A stretch of 64,000 nt of DNA from Streptomyces sp. NBC_00249 (lineage in GTDB: Bacteria > Actinomycetota > Actinomycetes > Streptomycetales > Streptomycetaceae). The translations under genes and the position numbers were made by a program. The stretch is from contig NZ_JAPEMV010000001.1 of the NCBI RefSeq assembly GCF_026342355.1, forward strand, positions 1,178,001-1,242,000, read 5' to 3'. How positions within the stretch are numbered: the stretch's first letter is position 1; the number at the start of each line of letters is the position of its first letter. Below are positions 1 to 8,054 of the stretch, one piece after another. A model generated the notes under the pieces. The model saw only the letters and a program-made list of their open reading frames with translations, did not search any database and was not told where the DNA came from.

Positions 1-332
1 AGAAACGGCATCACGGCCAGGGACAGAGCGGCGAGCACGATGCCGGGGATGGACCGCTCGGCCTCTCCGGTGCCAGAGAGCGGCAGGACGGCGTCGACGG
101 CGACGTACGTGGCGAGCGCGAAGAACGAGAAGGCGATGATCCGTAGGATGGTCTCCTCCCGTGCCTCGCGGACAGCGTGGTCGCGGCCGGAGAACTGCCA
201 GGCGACCGCGGCGGCCGAGGAGACCTCCTCGACAACGTTGTAGGGGATGGTGGCCGCGACCAGCAGCTGTATCCGCTTCGCGAGGGCGTCACGGCGGGCC
301 GGGGCCGGGCCAATGGATATCTCCGCAGCCAT
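1..332 (-). pseudogene. cation transporter, 5' part, internal in-frame deletion
   Basis: The ATG is at 332 and the frame is open to the window edge (110 codons seen). The N-terminus and the segment reading VSSAAAVAWQFSG, followed by a hydrophobic IIAFSFFALATYVAVDAV segment, match the actinobacterial cation transporter usually found beside CmtR/ArsR-type metal regulators. In family members as I remember them, about 25 residues (a membrane segment containing GFGLDS) separate YNVVE from EVSSAAA; here the two are joined directly at about 222-230. That removes part of a transmembrane hairpin and a conserved Asp, so the protein is probably non-functional. It lies directly downstream of the regulator, with only 31 bp between their annotated ends, implying an operon. 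The 3' end lies outside the window. Confidence 0.6.
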
Positions 333-363
333 CTCAACAGCAACCCTTCTCCTCGGCGTCCGC

Positions 364-669
364 TCACGCACGGTCGGCCTCGACGGCGACCACGGCGGTG
401 CGCAAGTCGTCCAGGGCGTGGCCGAGGCGCTCGTCGGCGAGTTCGTAGCGGGTGCGGCGGCCGACCGGGACCGTGACGACAAGACCGCAGTCGCGCAGGC
501 AGGCCGGGTGGTTCGACAGCCGGGTCCGGGAGATGCCCAGCGGGTCGGCCAGCTCGGCGGGATGGGCCGGAGCCTGGCACAGGGCGAGCAGGATGCGGCA
601 GCGGATCGGGTCGGCGAGGGCGCGGCCGAACCGCGCCAGCACCTCGATGTCGGAGGCGATTGTCAGCAC
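364..669 (-). pseudogene. CmtR-like ArsR-family metal sensor, cut at metal-ligand codon 102
   Basis: This 101-aa winged-helix protein resembles mycobacterial CmtR (Cd/Pb sensor): LARFGRALADPIRCRIL at the start, then the recognition helix, then Cys57 and Cys61 in ACLRDC. In CmtR the third ligand is Cys102. Here codon 102 is TGA (364-366), and reading on in the same frame gives ADAEEKGCC and a stop at 334-336, placed two bases before the ATG of the transporter gene. A TGC-to-TGA change therefore truncates the sensor exactly at the ligand. Pro55 also sits where relatives as I recall have Leu, inside the DNA-reading helix. The neighbouring transporter is also damaged, so decay is the simplest reading. 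A sequencing error or a selenocysteine codon are alternatives. Confidence 0.75.
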
Positions 670-1101
670 CTACGGGACGGTCCGCTTCGAGATCCCGATT
701 CCCGTCGTGCCCGCCGCCGGCCGATTCGGCAGCTAGCCACTTCTCCTGCGGGGCCGCCCGAGTACGTCGTCACCCATGCGCGGCACGTGCCCGTACGGCG
801 TGCTGCTGACCACGCTGGCGCTGCTCGTATCGCCCCCCAAGATCCGGAGACCATTCGCGGGCCAGGAGGCGGGAACTTGGCCCAGCGTCCGCCATTATGG
901 CTGGTCAGCCTGGTGCGGCGTCTGTACCGCCAGCAGACGAAGCATCTCCTGGGCGTCTGCGGAGGTAAGTCAAGGCGCTGCCCTTGGCGCAAAGACAAGG
1001 GGAAGGCGCAGGTCACACGGGGCGCATGTGTCGTGGTGGTCGCAGATGGCCGCACGAGCTGGAGGTGTCGACCTTTCCTCCGCCTCCTGGAGGCGATCTT
1101 C
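670..1101. other. gene-free leader of integrase copy 1
   Basis: I see no convincing gene here. The stretch from about 905 to 1101 is shared, with substitutions, with the leaders of integrase copies 2 (about 7877-8054) and 3 (about 16583-16771); the common core includes a tract reading CCCTTGGCGCAAAGACAAGG in copies 1 and 2. It is therefore part of the element, probably the int promoter and recombination arm. Confidence 0.55.
1036..1043 (+). promoter_or_regulatory. candidate integrase arm site (upstream, int copy 1)
   Basis: Octamer GTGGTCGC lies 59 bp before the int ATG. It is the reverse complement of the GCGACCAC octamers at the 3' end of the same gene, and the same octamer sits at the equivalent position in the other two elements. 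Confidence 0.45.
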
Positions 1102-2299
1102 ATGCGTACCACCGGCGACCGCGGCCGCATCTACCGGAGGTGTGGCTGCCGGGACACATTGCACCACCAGCTCGGAGCCTGACCGCCTGGCTCGCCGCCA
1201 AGGCTCTCGTGCTCAAACGACCACCATGGCGCGATACCGGGACTACGTCCACAACGACCTCGTCCCGGCCTTCGGCACCCTGAAGCTGGACGAGCTCGGA
1301 CACCGTCACATCGCCGCGTTCGTCACCGGCGAGCTCGCCGCAGGCCGCGGCAAGACCACCCTCTACCGCTGCCTGGCCACCCTCTCCAGCGCTCTCGGTG
1401 ACGCGGTCCGCCAGCATCGCCTCGCCCACAACCCCGCCAGTCCCCCGCCACTTCACCGGCCACCGTCGCCCGAGCGACGGATCTGGACCGCGGACGAGGC
1501 CGTCCGCTTCCTCCAGCACTGCCATCAGGCAGACCCGGACATGGCCGACCTGGTCGAGCTCCTCATCGGCACCGGCATGCGCAAAGGAGAGGCCTTGGGG
1601 CTTCACTGGGACGATGTCCACCTGGCCGAGCGTGTCCTCTATGTACGTTGCACGCTCTCCGCGATCGACAACAACCACCTCGTCATCACCACGCCCAAGA
1701 CCCGTACCAGCCGGAACTGGGTCGCCGTCTCACCCCGCGTCGCCACCGCACTCGAGCACCGGGCCCGGTCAAGGGCCCGCCCCCACAGCGACCCCAGCGA
1801 TCCCTTCACCGGACTCGTCTTCTGCAGACCCGACGGCCTACCCCTGCGACCCCACACCGTCCTCGACCGGCTCCGGCAACTCTCCAAAGAGGCTGGCGTA
1901 CCGCGGGTGACCGTTCACGACCTGCGGCACCTGGCCGCCACCATCACCATCACCGCCGGCGTCCCCCTCACGGTGGTCTCCAAGACGCTGCGGCACTCCA
2001 CCCTGTCGACCACCGCCAACGTCTACAGCCACCTCACCCAACAAGCCTCCCGCGAAGCCGTCGACACCATCGACCACACCCTCACCCGGGCCCAGAAGCG
2101 AAACGACCGACGGGCCTGGCTGGAACGGCTGCGACCACCACGCGACCACATCCAGCACCTTCGCGAAGCCCTCAACCGGTTCCGCTCCCCCGCCCCGACC
2201 GGCTTCCACCCCACCGCCAACCAACCCCAAAGCGGGCGTGCGACCACACTGCGACCACCAGCATTCCGGGCATGGAAAAGGCCGCCCTCTCATGTGTGA
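1102..2299 (+). pseudogene. tyrosine integrase, copy 1, frameshifted
   Basis: The gene starts with the same MRTTGDRGRIYRRCGCRDTL as the intact copy at 16772, but 202 bp equivalent to 16849-17050 are missing after CTCGGAGC. The starting frame therefore hits a stop at 1180-1182. From about 1226 the homologous protein resumes in another frame (MARYRDYVHND onward) and runs to 2299 with the catalytic residues still present: Arg in GTGMRKGEALGL, HDLRH, LRHSTLS and Tyr in NVYSHLT. A one-base difference near 1215 also separates the copies. Without the N-terminal arm-binding region, a functional integrase is unlikely. Confidence 0.85.
2131..2258 (+). promoter_or_regulatory. candidate integrase arm sites (downstream, int copy 1)
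   Basis: Four GCGACCAC octamers lie at 2131, 2142, 2240 and 2251, in two pairs each spaced 11 bp start to start, inside the 3' end of int and just before attachment copy 1. Helical phasing and conservation in the other two elements suggest protein-binding sites. Confidence 0.5.
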
Positions 2300-2328
2300 G
2301 AGAACGGCCTCCGACGTGCGTAAAGCAC

Positions 2329-2372
2329 AGTCGGGACGACAGGATTTGAACCTGCGACCCCTTGACCCCCAG
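2329..2372 (-). repeat. attachment-site copy 1 (3' half of tRNA-Pro)
   Basis: This 44-bp segment is identical to 18201-18244, which covers the tRNA-Pro anticodon loop through the discriminator base. The 5' half of a tRNA is absent, so it is not a tRNA gene. It begins 30 bp after the stop of integrase copy 1, as in the other elements, and marks the boundary between the first and second elements. Confidence 0.9.
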
Positions 2373-2788
2373 TGCGGGGCACCGGGATTGTCTGGATATA
2401 ACAGACTCAATCCGGGCGCAAGTTGTGCGTGGGGAGGGCTATCGTGCGCCATCGCGCACACCGCCTGGTCCCCAACTGGTCCCCAGAGCACCACCATTAC
2501 CGTCGGGCCCCACCTGCCTCTCACGCGCAGGCCGCCCAAGGGGAGCGGCTCAGGAAGCGTTGTGGCGCCGCTCCTCCTGCAGCGCCACCCTCAGCGCCCC
2601 GTCCTGGACCAGCTCCCGGCTAGAACAGAGTCCGCCCGCCCTCCGAGACTTCCGGGCGGGCGCCGACGTCACGTCGGCCCGGGACAGCAGCGTGTCGGCC
2701 GTCGCTTCGCTCCTCACATGACTGTACGGTCCCGTACGAAATTGCACGGCTGTACACAAATGTCGTATCGGAGAAGAGCGAGACCTTC
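2373..2788. other. gene-free segment with hairpins and a palindrome
   Basis: No coding region is credible. Structures visible are an imperfect inverted repeat around 2383-2419, a perfect 6-4-6 hairpin GTGCGC-CATC-GCGCAC at 2444-2459, a 10-bp direct repeat CTGGTCCCCA at 2465-2474 and 2476-2485, and the palindrome at 2724-2737 in front of the dehydrogenase gene. The first three hug the attachment site and may be recombination-arm sequence. Confidence 0.5.
2724..2737. promoter_or_regulatory. palindrome GTACGG-TC-CCGTAC upstream of MDR gene
   Basis: This is a perfect inverted repeat with 6-bp arms, ending 51 bp before the dehydrogenase start. Size and position suit a repressor operator overlapping the promoter, for example of the TetR type. 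No regulator gene is adjacent, so the cognate protein is unknown. Confidence 0.35.
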
Positions 2789-3871
2789 ATGACTCCTCAG
2801 CTGAGCAGCGAGGCCGCCCTGATGACGGCGGCCAGGTTCGACCTGGTCACCGGCCTGTTCGGACTACAGGAGGTTCCCGTCCCCACCCCCGGGCACGGGC
2901 AAGTGCTGCTCAAGGTCCACGCGGCGGGCGTCTGCCTCTCCGACGTTCACATGATCGACGGCACCCTGCCCAGGCCCGTCACCCGTGACCCCGATCAGAC
3001 CGCTGTGACCCTCGGGCACGAGGTCGCGGGCACCCTCGCGGAGATCGGCCCCGGCGTCCCGCCCGTGTGGAAGGTGGGGGACAGGGTCTGTCTGACCGTG
3101 GGCGACCGGTGCGACGCATGCCCCAACTGCCTGTACGACACGGGCTTCTGCCTGATGCCGCAGGCGCGCGGGATCAGCTATGACGGCGGTTGGGCCGAGT
3201 ACGCCGTGACCCGCTACCAGTCGCTCGTCCCCATCCCGGACGTCCTGCCCTTCGAGCAGGCGGCGATCATCCCGGACGCCGTGTCCACGCCCTACGCCGG
3301 CCTGGTCCGGCACGGCAGGCTCCAGGTCGGGGAGAGCGTCGGGCTCTGGGGCGTGGGTGGGCTCGGCGTGCACGCGGTGCAGATCGCCCGCCTCGCCGGG
3401 GCGCTGCCGATCATCGCCTTCGACCCGCTGCCGGCGGCCCGCAGCCGGGCCCTGGACGTGGGCGCGGACCTGGCCTTCGACCCTGCCGACCCCGACCTCC
3501 CGGCCCGGGTCCGCGAGGCCACGGGTGGACTGGGCCTGGATCTGGCGATCGACCTCGTCGGACATCCGAGCGTACGCAGCAGTGCCGACGAGCTTCTGGC
3601 GCCGCACGGGCGGCTCGTCCTGATCGGCATGGGCTCGCAGCCCATCACCATCCCGGACGGAGACCGCTTCAACGCACTGCAGCACAGTGTTCACGGCGCC
3701 TGGGGCTCCGAACCGCAAGATCTCCACCTACTGGTCAAGCTCGCCGCAGCGAAACGGCTCGACCTGTCCGGGTCGGTCAGTGACGTCCTCCCGCTGAGCC
3801 GGGTAGAGGAAGCGATCAGTCGCCTGCACGGGAAGGAAGACAATCCCGTCCGCCTCGTCCTCTCACCCTGA
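2789..3871 (+). CDS. zinc-dependent MDR-family alcohol dehydrogenase
   Basis: This is a 360-aa medium-chain dehydrogenase/reductase. The catalytic zinc side shows Cys49 in AGVCLSD and the GHE motif at 76-78. A cysteine lobe (C108, C111, C114, C121) matches the structural zinc site. The Rossmann glycine motif GVGGLGVHAVQ is near residue 184, followed by an acidic Asp after the second strand (IAFDPLP), which favours NAD over NADP. It should oxidise an alcohol or reduce an aldehyde or ketone; the substrate cannot be read. It stands alone, with a palindrome upstream and a long hairpin at its 3' end, so is probably monocistronic. Confidence 0.85.
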   Translation: MTPQLSSEAALMTAARFDLVTGLFGLQEVPVPTPGHGQVLLKVHAAGVCLSDVHMIDGTLPRPVTRDPDQTAVTLGHEVAGTLAEIGPGVPPVWKVGDRVCLTVGDRCDACPNCLYDTGFCLMPQARGISYDGGWAEYAVTRYQSLVPIPDVLPFEQAAIIPDAVSTPYAGLVRHGRLQVGESVGLWGVGGLGVHAVQIARLAGALPIIAFDPLPAARSRALDVGADLAFDPADPDLPARVREATGGLGLDLAIDLVGHPSVRSSADELLAPHGRLVLIGMGSQPITIPDGDRFNALQHSVHGAWGSEPQDLHLLVKLAAAKRLDLSGSVSDVLPLSRVEEAISRLHGKEDNPVRLVLSP

Positions 3872-3884
3872 CGAAGTGACGAGG

Positions 3885-3929
3885 TGACGCCGTGACACCG
3901 CGCAAGGGCATGGCGCGGTCAAGGCGTCA
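3885..3929. terminator. bidirectional hairpin between convergent genes
   Basis: A long imperfect inverted repeat, TGACGCC-g-TGAC... paired with GCGCGGTCA-a-GGCGTCA, lies after the dehydrogenase stop and overlaps the stop codon of the convergent membrane-protein gene. There is no T-tract, as is common for Streptomyces terminators. Confidence 0.55.
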
Positions 3930-4436
3930 GTGTCCGGCGGCGGCCTTCACCACAGCGACGGCCGTGCCGATCGCCGCGTCGATCACGCCGGCCAGGAGGG
4001 CGAACGCCGTCCCTCCGCCCATGCGGATCCCTCCGTAACACCCCCACGCGAACAAAGTGGCGATGTTGACCCCGGCGGCCGTGAGCAGGGCAGTGTCCAG
4101 GCTCATCGCTCCCAGCGCCGAGACGCCGATCAGAACGAGCGGGCCCACCGCGGACAGCAGCAGCGGGCTACTGACGAAGAGAATCGTGCGCAGTTCCCGT
4201 CCCCGGGCGAGAGCGCCGTGCATCACACGATGGGCCTGCTGATCGGCGACCAGCGAGGCCAGCCACAGACCCACCGAGGCGGTCATGACCGTCGCCGCCG
4301 CACCGAGGGCCTCCACATGGCCGCTGCCCGCCAGCCCGATGACGACGGAGATCATGATGATCGTCGCGTACAGCCGTTCCTTGAGCTGGGCCGCGGCCGT
4401 CCGCGCGTCCACGGCGCCCGCCACATGTTCCTTCAC
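3927..4436 (-). CDS. integral membrane protein, function unknown
   Basis: The predicted product is 169 aa from the GTG at 4436, preceded by a GGTGGG ribosome site; a longer ATG start at 4526 would add an Arg/Pro-rich, non-membrane extension and overlap the opposite gene. About five hydrophobic segments are visible, beginning with TIIMISVVIGLAGS and ending with FALLAGVIDAAIGTAVAVV, separated by a short basic loop (HGALARGRELR). I do not recognise a named family. It is divergent from the next gene, with about 80 bp between the starts. Confidence 0.6.
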   Translation of the reverse strand: MKEHVAGAVDARTAAAQLKERLYATIIMISVVIGLAGSGHVEALGAAATVMTASVGLWLASLVADQQAHRVMHGALARGRELRTILFVSSPLLLSAVGPLVLIGVSALGAMSLDTALLTAAGVNIATLFAWGCYGGIRMGGGTAFALLAGVIDAAIGTAVAVVKAAAGH

Positions 4437-4516
4437 AGGCCCACCGTAAGGTGCATCCCGGCCGGGCGCCCGGCACCGCCCCACCAGGGGCCTCGGACTG
4501 CGCGCGAGGCGGTCTG

Positions 4517-5026
4517 GTGCCAGCATCGGATCATGACGTCACAGCAGACGGGCGCGGCCCTGGCCGACGCAGGCCCGTACTGCTCGGCGGCGGGGCACTG
4601 ATCGTCCTCGTCGCGGCCTACTTCATCCTGGCCGCGACAATCCCCCGCTGGTGGTCCCAGCGGGTGGGGGCGGCGGTGGACGGTCATCTGGGCACCGGGC
4701 TGGTGCTCGGCCTGGTGTTCGGCATTGCCTGCACGCTGTTGCCCCTGATGGTGGCCTGGATCGGCCTGCACAAGCGCCGGTCCTGGAAGGCCACGGCAGG
4801 CTGGCTCGCCCTGGCCGTGGTCCTCGCCCTGCCGAACCTGTGGACGCTGAGCCTGGTGGCAGGTGGGGGCAGCGCGTCCCACGCCGGGCAGCGGGTCATG
4901 GACGTGGAAGCGCCGTGGTTCCGCGGCGCCACGCTGGCGGGCGCCATCACCTCCGTGGTGGCCTTCGCAGGGTTTCTGGTCTTCGCGCGGAAGCGCCGCG
5001 GCCGCCCTGCCAAGCGTGAGGCCTGA
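4517..5026 (+). CDS. membrane protein (permease-like), function unknown
   Basis: This is a 169-aa protein starting at GTG 4517; an earlier ATG at 4451 would overlap the divergent gene. After a short Arg-rich N-terminus come four membrane segments: VLLGGGALIVLVAAYFIL, VLGLVFGIACTLLPLMVAWIGL, WLALAVVLALPNLWTLSLV and AGAITSVVAFAGFLVF. The stretch AGQRVMDVEAPWFRGATL is typical of a conserved Streptomyces membrane protein often paired with the next gene. The tail is basic and cytoplasmic. Its stop lies 3 bp before the next start, so the two are probably translated together and may form a complex. Confidence 0.6.
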   Translation: MPASDHDVTADGRGPGRRRPVLLGGGALIVLVAAYFILAATIPRWWSQRVGAAVDGHLGTGLVLGLVFGIACTLLPLMVAWIGLHKRRSWKATAGWLALAVVLALPNLWTLSLVAGGGSASHAGQRVMDVEAPWFRGATLAGAITSVVAFAGFLVFARKRRGRPAKREA

Positions 5027-5029
5027 CCG

Positions 5030-5776
5030 ATGGGTGACTGGTACCGGCAGGAGATCGTCGACCCGGGCAAGCAGCCGCTCCTCTTCCTCCTCCTGGGCTT
5101 CCTCGGGGCGTTCCTGTTCATCCGGCTCAGTGTCCGGATGATCCGGGCGGAGGTGTCGTGGTGGCCGAGGAACGTCACCCCCGGCGGACTGCACATTCAC
5201 CACGTCGTCTTCGGCGTGATCTTCATGATCATCGGTGGGCTGGGGCTGGCCTCCCCGATCGGCACCAGGCATCCGTGGGCCGAGATCGAGGCCGCGCTCT
5301 TCGGCATCGGCACCGCGCTGGTACTGGACGAGTTCGCACTCATCCTGCACCTGAAGGACGTCTACTGGTCCGAGGATGGCCGGCTGTCGGTGGATGCCGT
5401 GGTGGTCGGCGCGGCGGTCTGCGGACTGCTGCTGCTCGGCGCGGCGCCCTTCGGCGTCAACGACGCTTCCGTGGACGGAGCGCCGGTCTCCGGCTGGACG
5501 TACGCGGCCGTGGTCGCGGTCAACGCCGGTTTCGCCCTGGTCGCACTCGGTAAGGGCAAGGCCTTCACCGGTCTGCTGGGGATTCTCGTACCGCTCTTCA
5601 CCGTGGTCGGTGCACTGCGGCTGGCCCGACCAGGATCCCCGTGGGCGCGGTCCCACTACCCGGCCGGCGGTCGGAAGGCGGAACGGGCGCAGGTCCGGGA
5701 GGAGCGCGAGGGCTGGCGACGCCGCCTGCGCATCAGGGTCTACGACGCCATCGCCGGAAAGCCCTCGGCGCCGTAG
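5030..5776 (+). CDS. six-segment membrane protein with HIHH motif
   Basis: The 248-aa product has about six membrane spans. The second begins with GGLHIHHVVFGVIF, a cluster of three His at the membrane edge, and the third contains the acidic LDEFALILHLKDVYW. These features are conserved in a widespread actinobacterial family without assigned function; the His and acidic residues could bind a metal or protons, but that is inference. The C-terminal 40 residues are charged and likely cytoplasmic. It is coupled to the preceding membrane protein (3-bp gap). Confidence 0.6.
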   Translation: MGDWYRQEIVDPGKQPLLFLLLGFLGAFLFIRLSVRMIRAEVSWWPRNVTPGGLHIHHVVFGVIFMIIGGLGLASPIGTRHPWAEIEAALFGIGTALVLDEFALILHLKDVYWSEDGRLSVDAVVVGAAVCGLLLLGAAPFGVNDASVDGAPVSGWTYAAVVAVNAGFALVALGKGKAFTGLLGILVPLFTVVGALRLARPGSPWARSHYPAGGRKAERAQVREEREGWRRRLRIRVYDAIAGKPSAP

Positions 5777-5975
5777 GCCCCGTCACCCGTCCAGGTACCT
5801 GCCCGGGCGGGGCGCCCCGGTGGCGGGGAGCCAGCAGGGTGATCTTCCTCGGGCCGGGATGTCCCGCGACGTCCCATCAGCCCGCGCGAGGCACTATGCC
5901 GATGGCGCAGGACGACGCATCGACCCTGCGCATCGATGGCGTTCCGAGGACTTCAGAGCAGAGAGGCCGTGCACG

Positions 5976-6452
5976 ATGGCGACTCAGGCACAGGACCGAC
6001 GCCCGGGAATGAGCAGGGGATCCACGAACGAGTTCACCCTCATCTTCAGGATCAAGCCAGGGCAGGGAGCACAGCTCCGCGAGATCCTCAGCCAGAGCGA
6101 CCTGGAGAGGGAGGCGCAGATCCAGGCACGGATCGGGACGCTGCACGATGCCCGGTGGGTGCTCTTCGACGACGACACGCGGCTGCTGTTCGCTTCGAAC
6201 TTCGACGGCGACTGGGACGTCTACATCGACGATTTCGCCGCCCTGATCCCCGACGTGTTCGACGGCATCCTCCAGCACACCGAGGACTACCCCGGCATTC
6301 GCGACCCGAAGATCAAAGACTTCGTCATGGCCCACCAGCACACTGCTTCCGGGTACTCCCGCGCCATCCCCGACGCCACTGTGAAGGAACTCAAGAAATC
6401 GCTGCGGGTGAACCGCGCCTTCCAGGAGCTCCTCGACGCCGGAGCGACCTGA
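5976..6452 (+). CDS. small partner protein of the Dyp peroxidase
   Basis: The 158-aa soluble protein starts at ATG 5976; the open frame extends upstream, but the upstream part has no start with a ribosome site and poor codon bias. The sequence opens with FTLIFRIKPGQGAQLREIL and later WVLFDDDTRLLFASNFDGDWDVYIDDF, which looks like a ferredoxin-like alpha/beta fold of the kind seen in dimeric haem-handling and Dyp-related proteins. The gene ends 44 bp before the Dyp-type peroxidase and points the same way, so a shared transcript and a role supporting that enzyme are likely. I do not know a characterised homologue. Confidence 0.6.
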   Translation: MATQAQDRRPGMSRGSTNEFTLIFRIKPGQGAQLREILSQSDLEREAQIQARIGTLHDARWVLFDDDTRLLFASNFDGDWDVYIDDFAALIPDVFDGILQHTEDYPGIRDPKIKDFVMAHQHTASGYSRAIPDATVKELKKSLRVNRAFQELLDAGAT

Positions 6453-6496
6453 CCGCACCACCAGGCACCCACACGACACAGACGGGACGGCAGCAG

Positions 6497-7837
6497 ATGA
6501 CGACGGTGGGGATCCCCACGCTTGAGCTGGAGGACATCCAGGGCGGCATCCTGGATCCGCGGCCCTCGCCCTACGTCGGCAGGTATTTCCTGCTGCGGAT
6601 CGACGACCGCCACGTCGGACGGGAGTTGCTGCGGCGGCTCATTCCGGTGGTCGCCGCCGACGCCGCCACGCCGGACCACCCCGGCCAGAACGTCTGGGTC
6701 AACGTGGGGTTCACCTACCAGGGCCTCAAGGCACTGGGGGTGCCGCCCGAGTCGCTCGACAGCTTCGCTCCGGAATTCCAGGAGGGCATGGCAGCGCGCG
6801 CGGAGTTGCTCGGTGACGTCGGCGAGAGCGCACCGGCCCACTGGGAGGAGCCTCTCGGCACGTCCGACGTCCACGTTACGGTGGCCTGCCTCTCCCCTGA
6901 TGCCGCGCGGCTCGAGGCGACCCTCGCGCCGGCGCTCGCCGCCATCAACGAGCTGGCCGGCGTGGAGATCGTCTTCCGCCAGGACTGCTATCAACTGCCC
7001 ACTGGGCGCACGTCGTTCGGCTTCAAGGACGGGATCAGCAATCCTCAGGTCGAGGGAGGGCCCCCCGGACCACCCAGCCAGGAGCGGCCCGTCAAGGCCG
7101 GGGAGTTCATCCTGGGCTACCCCGACGAGACCGGGAACCTGCCCCCGATGCCCTACCCCGAGGCGCTCGGCCGCAACGGCACGTACGCCGTCTTCCGCAA
7201 GCTCCACACCCGCGTGGCGGCATTCCGCCAGTACCTCCGCGACCACTCGGACGGACCGGAAGCCGAGGAACTCCTCGCGGCGAAGATGGTCGGACGCTGG
7301 CCGAGCGGCGCGCCGCTGGTGCTCTGCCCCGACCGGGACGACCCCGCACTGGGAGAGGACCCGCAGCGCAACAACGACTTCCTCTACTTCGACGACGACG
7401 AGCGCGGCTTCAAGTGCCCGGCGGGCGCCCACGCCCGGCGGATGAACCCGCGCGACGCGCTCAAGGGCGAGATCGTCGACGTCAACCTCCACCGCCTGAT
7501 GCGACGGGGTACGAGCTACGGCCCGATGCTGCCCGACGGCGTCCTCGACGACGACGGCATCGACCGCGGCATCGTGTTCATCTTCATCGGAGCCCACCTG
7601 AAGCGTCAGTTCGAGTTCGCCAAGTCCCAGTGGGCCAACGAGGGAATCTTCATCGGCTACACCGAGAAGGACCCCATCGTGGGGGCGAACGACGAAACCG
7701 GCACGTTCACCGTCCCCGGCCGGCCGGTACGCCGCCGCCTGCCGGGACTACCGCGGTTCGTCGTCACCCGGGGCGGCGAGTACTGCTTCATGCCCGGACT
7801 GCGGGCCCTGAACTGGCTCGCAGACCTCGACACCTGA
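6497..7837 (+). CDS. Dyp-type haem peroxidase
   Basis: The 446-aa protein shows the Dyp signature GFKDG at 175-179, whose Asp178 is the distal acid. The proximal haem ligand is probably His312 in AGAHARRMNPRD, and a distal Arg sits in RRGTSYG at 336-342. It oxidises dyes, phenolics or porphyrins with H2O2. The length agrees with the larger Dyp classes. There is no Tat signal, so it is cytoplasmic. It follows the small partner gene with a 44-bp gap and is the last intact cargo gene before the integrase leader of this element. Confidence 0.9.
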   Translation: MTTVGIPTLELEDIQGGILDPRPSPYVGRYFLLRIDDRHVGRELLRRLIPVVAADAATPDHPGQNVWVNVGFTYQGLKALGVPPESLDSFAPEFQEGMAARAELLGDVGESAPAHWEEPLGTSDVHVTVACLSPDAARLEATLAPALAAINELAGVEIVFRQDCYQLPTGRTSFGFKDGISNPQVEGGPPGPPSQERPVKAGEFILGYPDETGNLPPMPYPEALGRNGTYAVFRKLHTRVAAFRQYLRDHSDGPEAEELLAAKMVGRWPSGAPLVLCPDRDDPALGEDPQRNNDFLYFDDDERGFKCPAGAHARRMNPRDALKGEIVDVNLHRLMRRGTSYGPMLPDGVLDDDGIDRGIVFIFIGAHLKRQFEFAKSQWANEGIFIGYTEKDPIVGANDETGTFTVPGRPVRRRLPGLPRFVVTRGGEYCFMPGLRALNWLADLDT

Positions 7838-7987
7838 GCCGGGCCGCCGCCCCCGATTCTGCCCCGTCAGGGGGGTGCGAAAGTTGTACCGCCAGAAGAC
7901 GAACAATCTACTGGAAGCCTCCGGAAGCCCGTCCCTTGGCGCAAAGACAAGGGGAAAGCACAGGTCACCGGGGGCGCATGGGGCGTG

Positions 7988-8005
7988 GTGGTTGCTGGTG
8001 GTCGC
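7988..8005 (+). promoter_or_regulatory. candidate integrase arm sites (upstream, int copy 2)
   Basis: Octamers GTGGTTGC (7988) and GTGGTCGC (7998) are spaced 10 bp apart, 50 bp before the int ATG. The same pair arrangement occurs before integrase copy 3. Confidence 0.45.
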
Positions 8006-8054
8006 ACGAGACTGGAGATGTCGACCTTTCCTCCGCCTCCTGGAGGCGATCCCC

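Larger units (their letters stand above)
1..2372 (+). mobile_element. oldest integrated element, right end only
   Basis: This is the right end of an integrated element that continues beyond the left edge. It contains the CmtR-like/transporter pair, a roughly 430-bp gene-free leader, integrase copy 1 and attachment site copy 1. The assignment rests on the int-att arrangement being identical in the next two elements. The integrase is the most damaged of the three, which fits this being the first to have inserted at the tRNA-Pro gene. Confidence 0.65.

Noticed and set aside
364..366. Selenocysteine codon as the main explanation
   Set aside because: No obvious hairpin follows the TGA in the required place, and the adjacent transporter gene is also damaged, so decay is simpler.
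776..2299. Full-length integrase starting at 776
   Set aside because: The first 140 codons of that frame are the wrong frame of the leader and int 5' end; comparison with the intact copy shows a deletion and frameshift.
2329..2372. A second tRNA-Pro gene
   Set aside because: Only the 3' half is present; the sequence after 2372 does not form the anticodon or acceptor 5' strands. The same holds for 9009-9052.
4451..4516. Earlier ATG for the membrane protein at 4517
   Set aside because: It would overlap the start region of the divergent gene and adds a Pro/Gly-rich stretch without family support.
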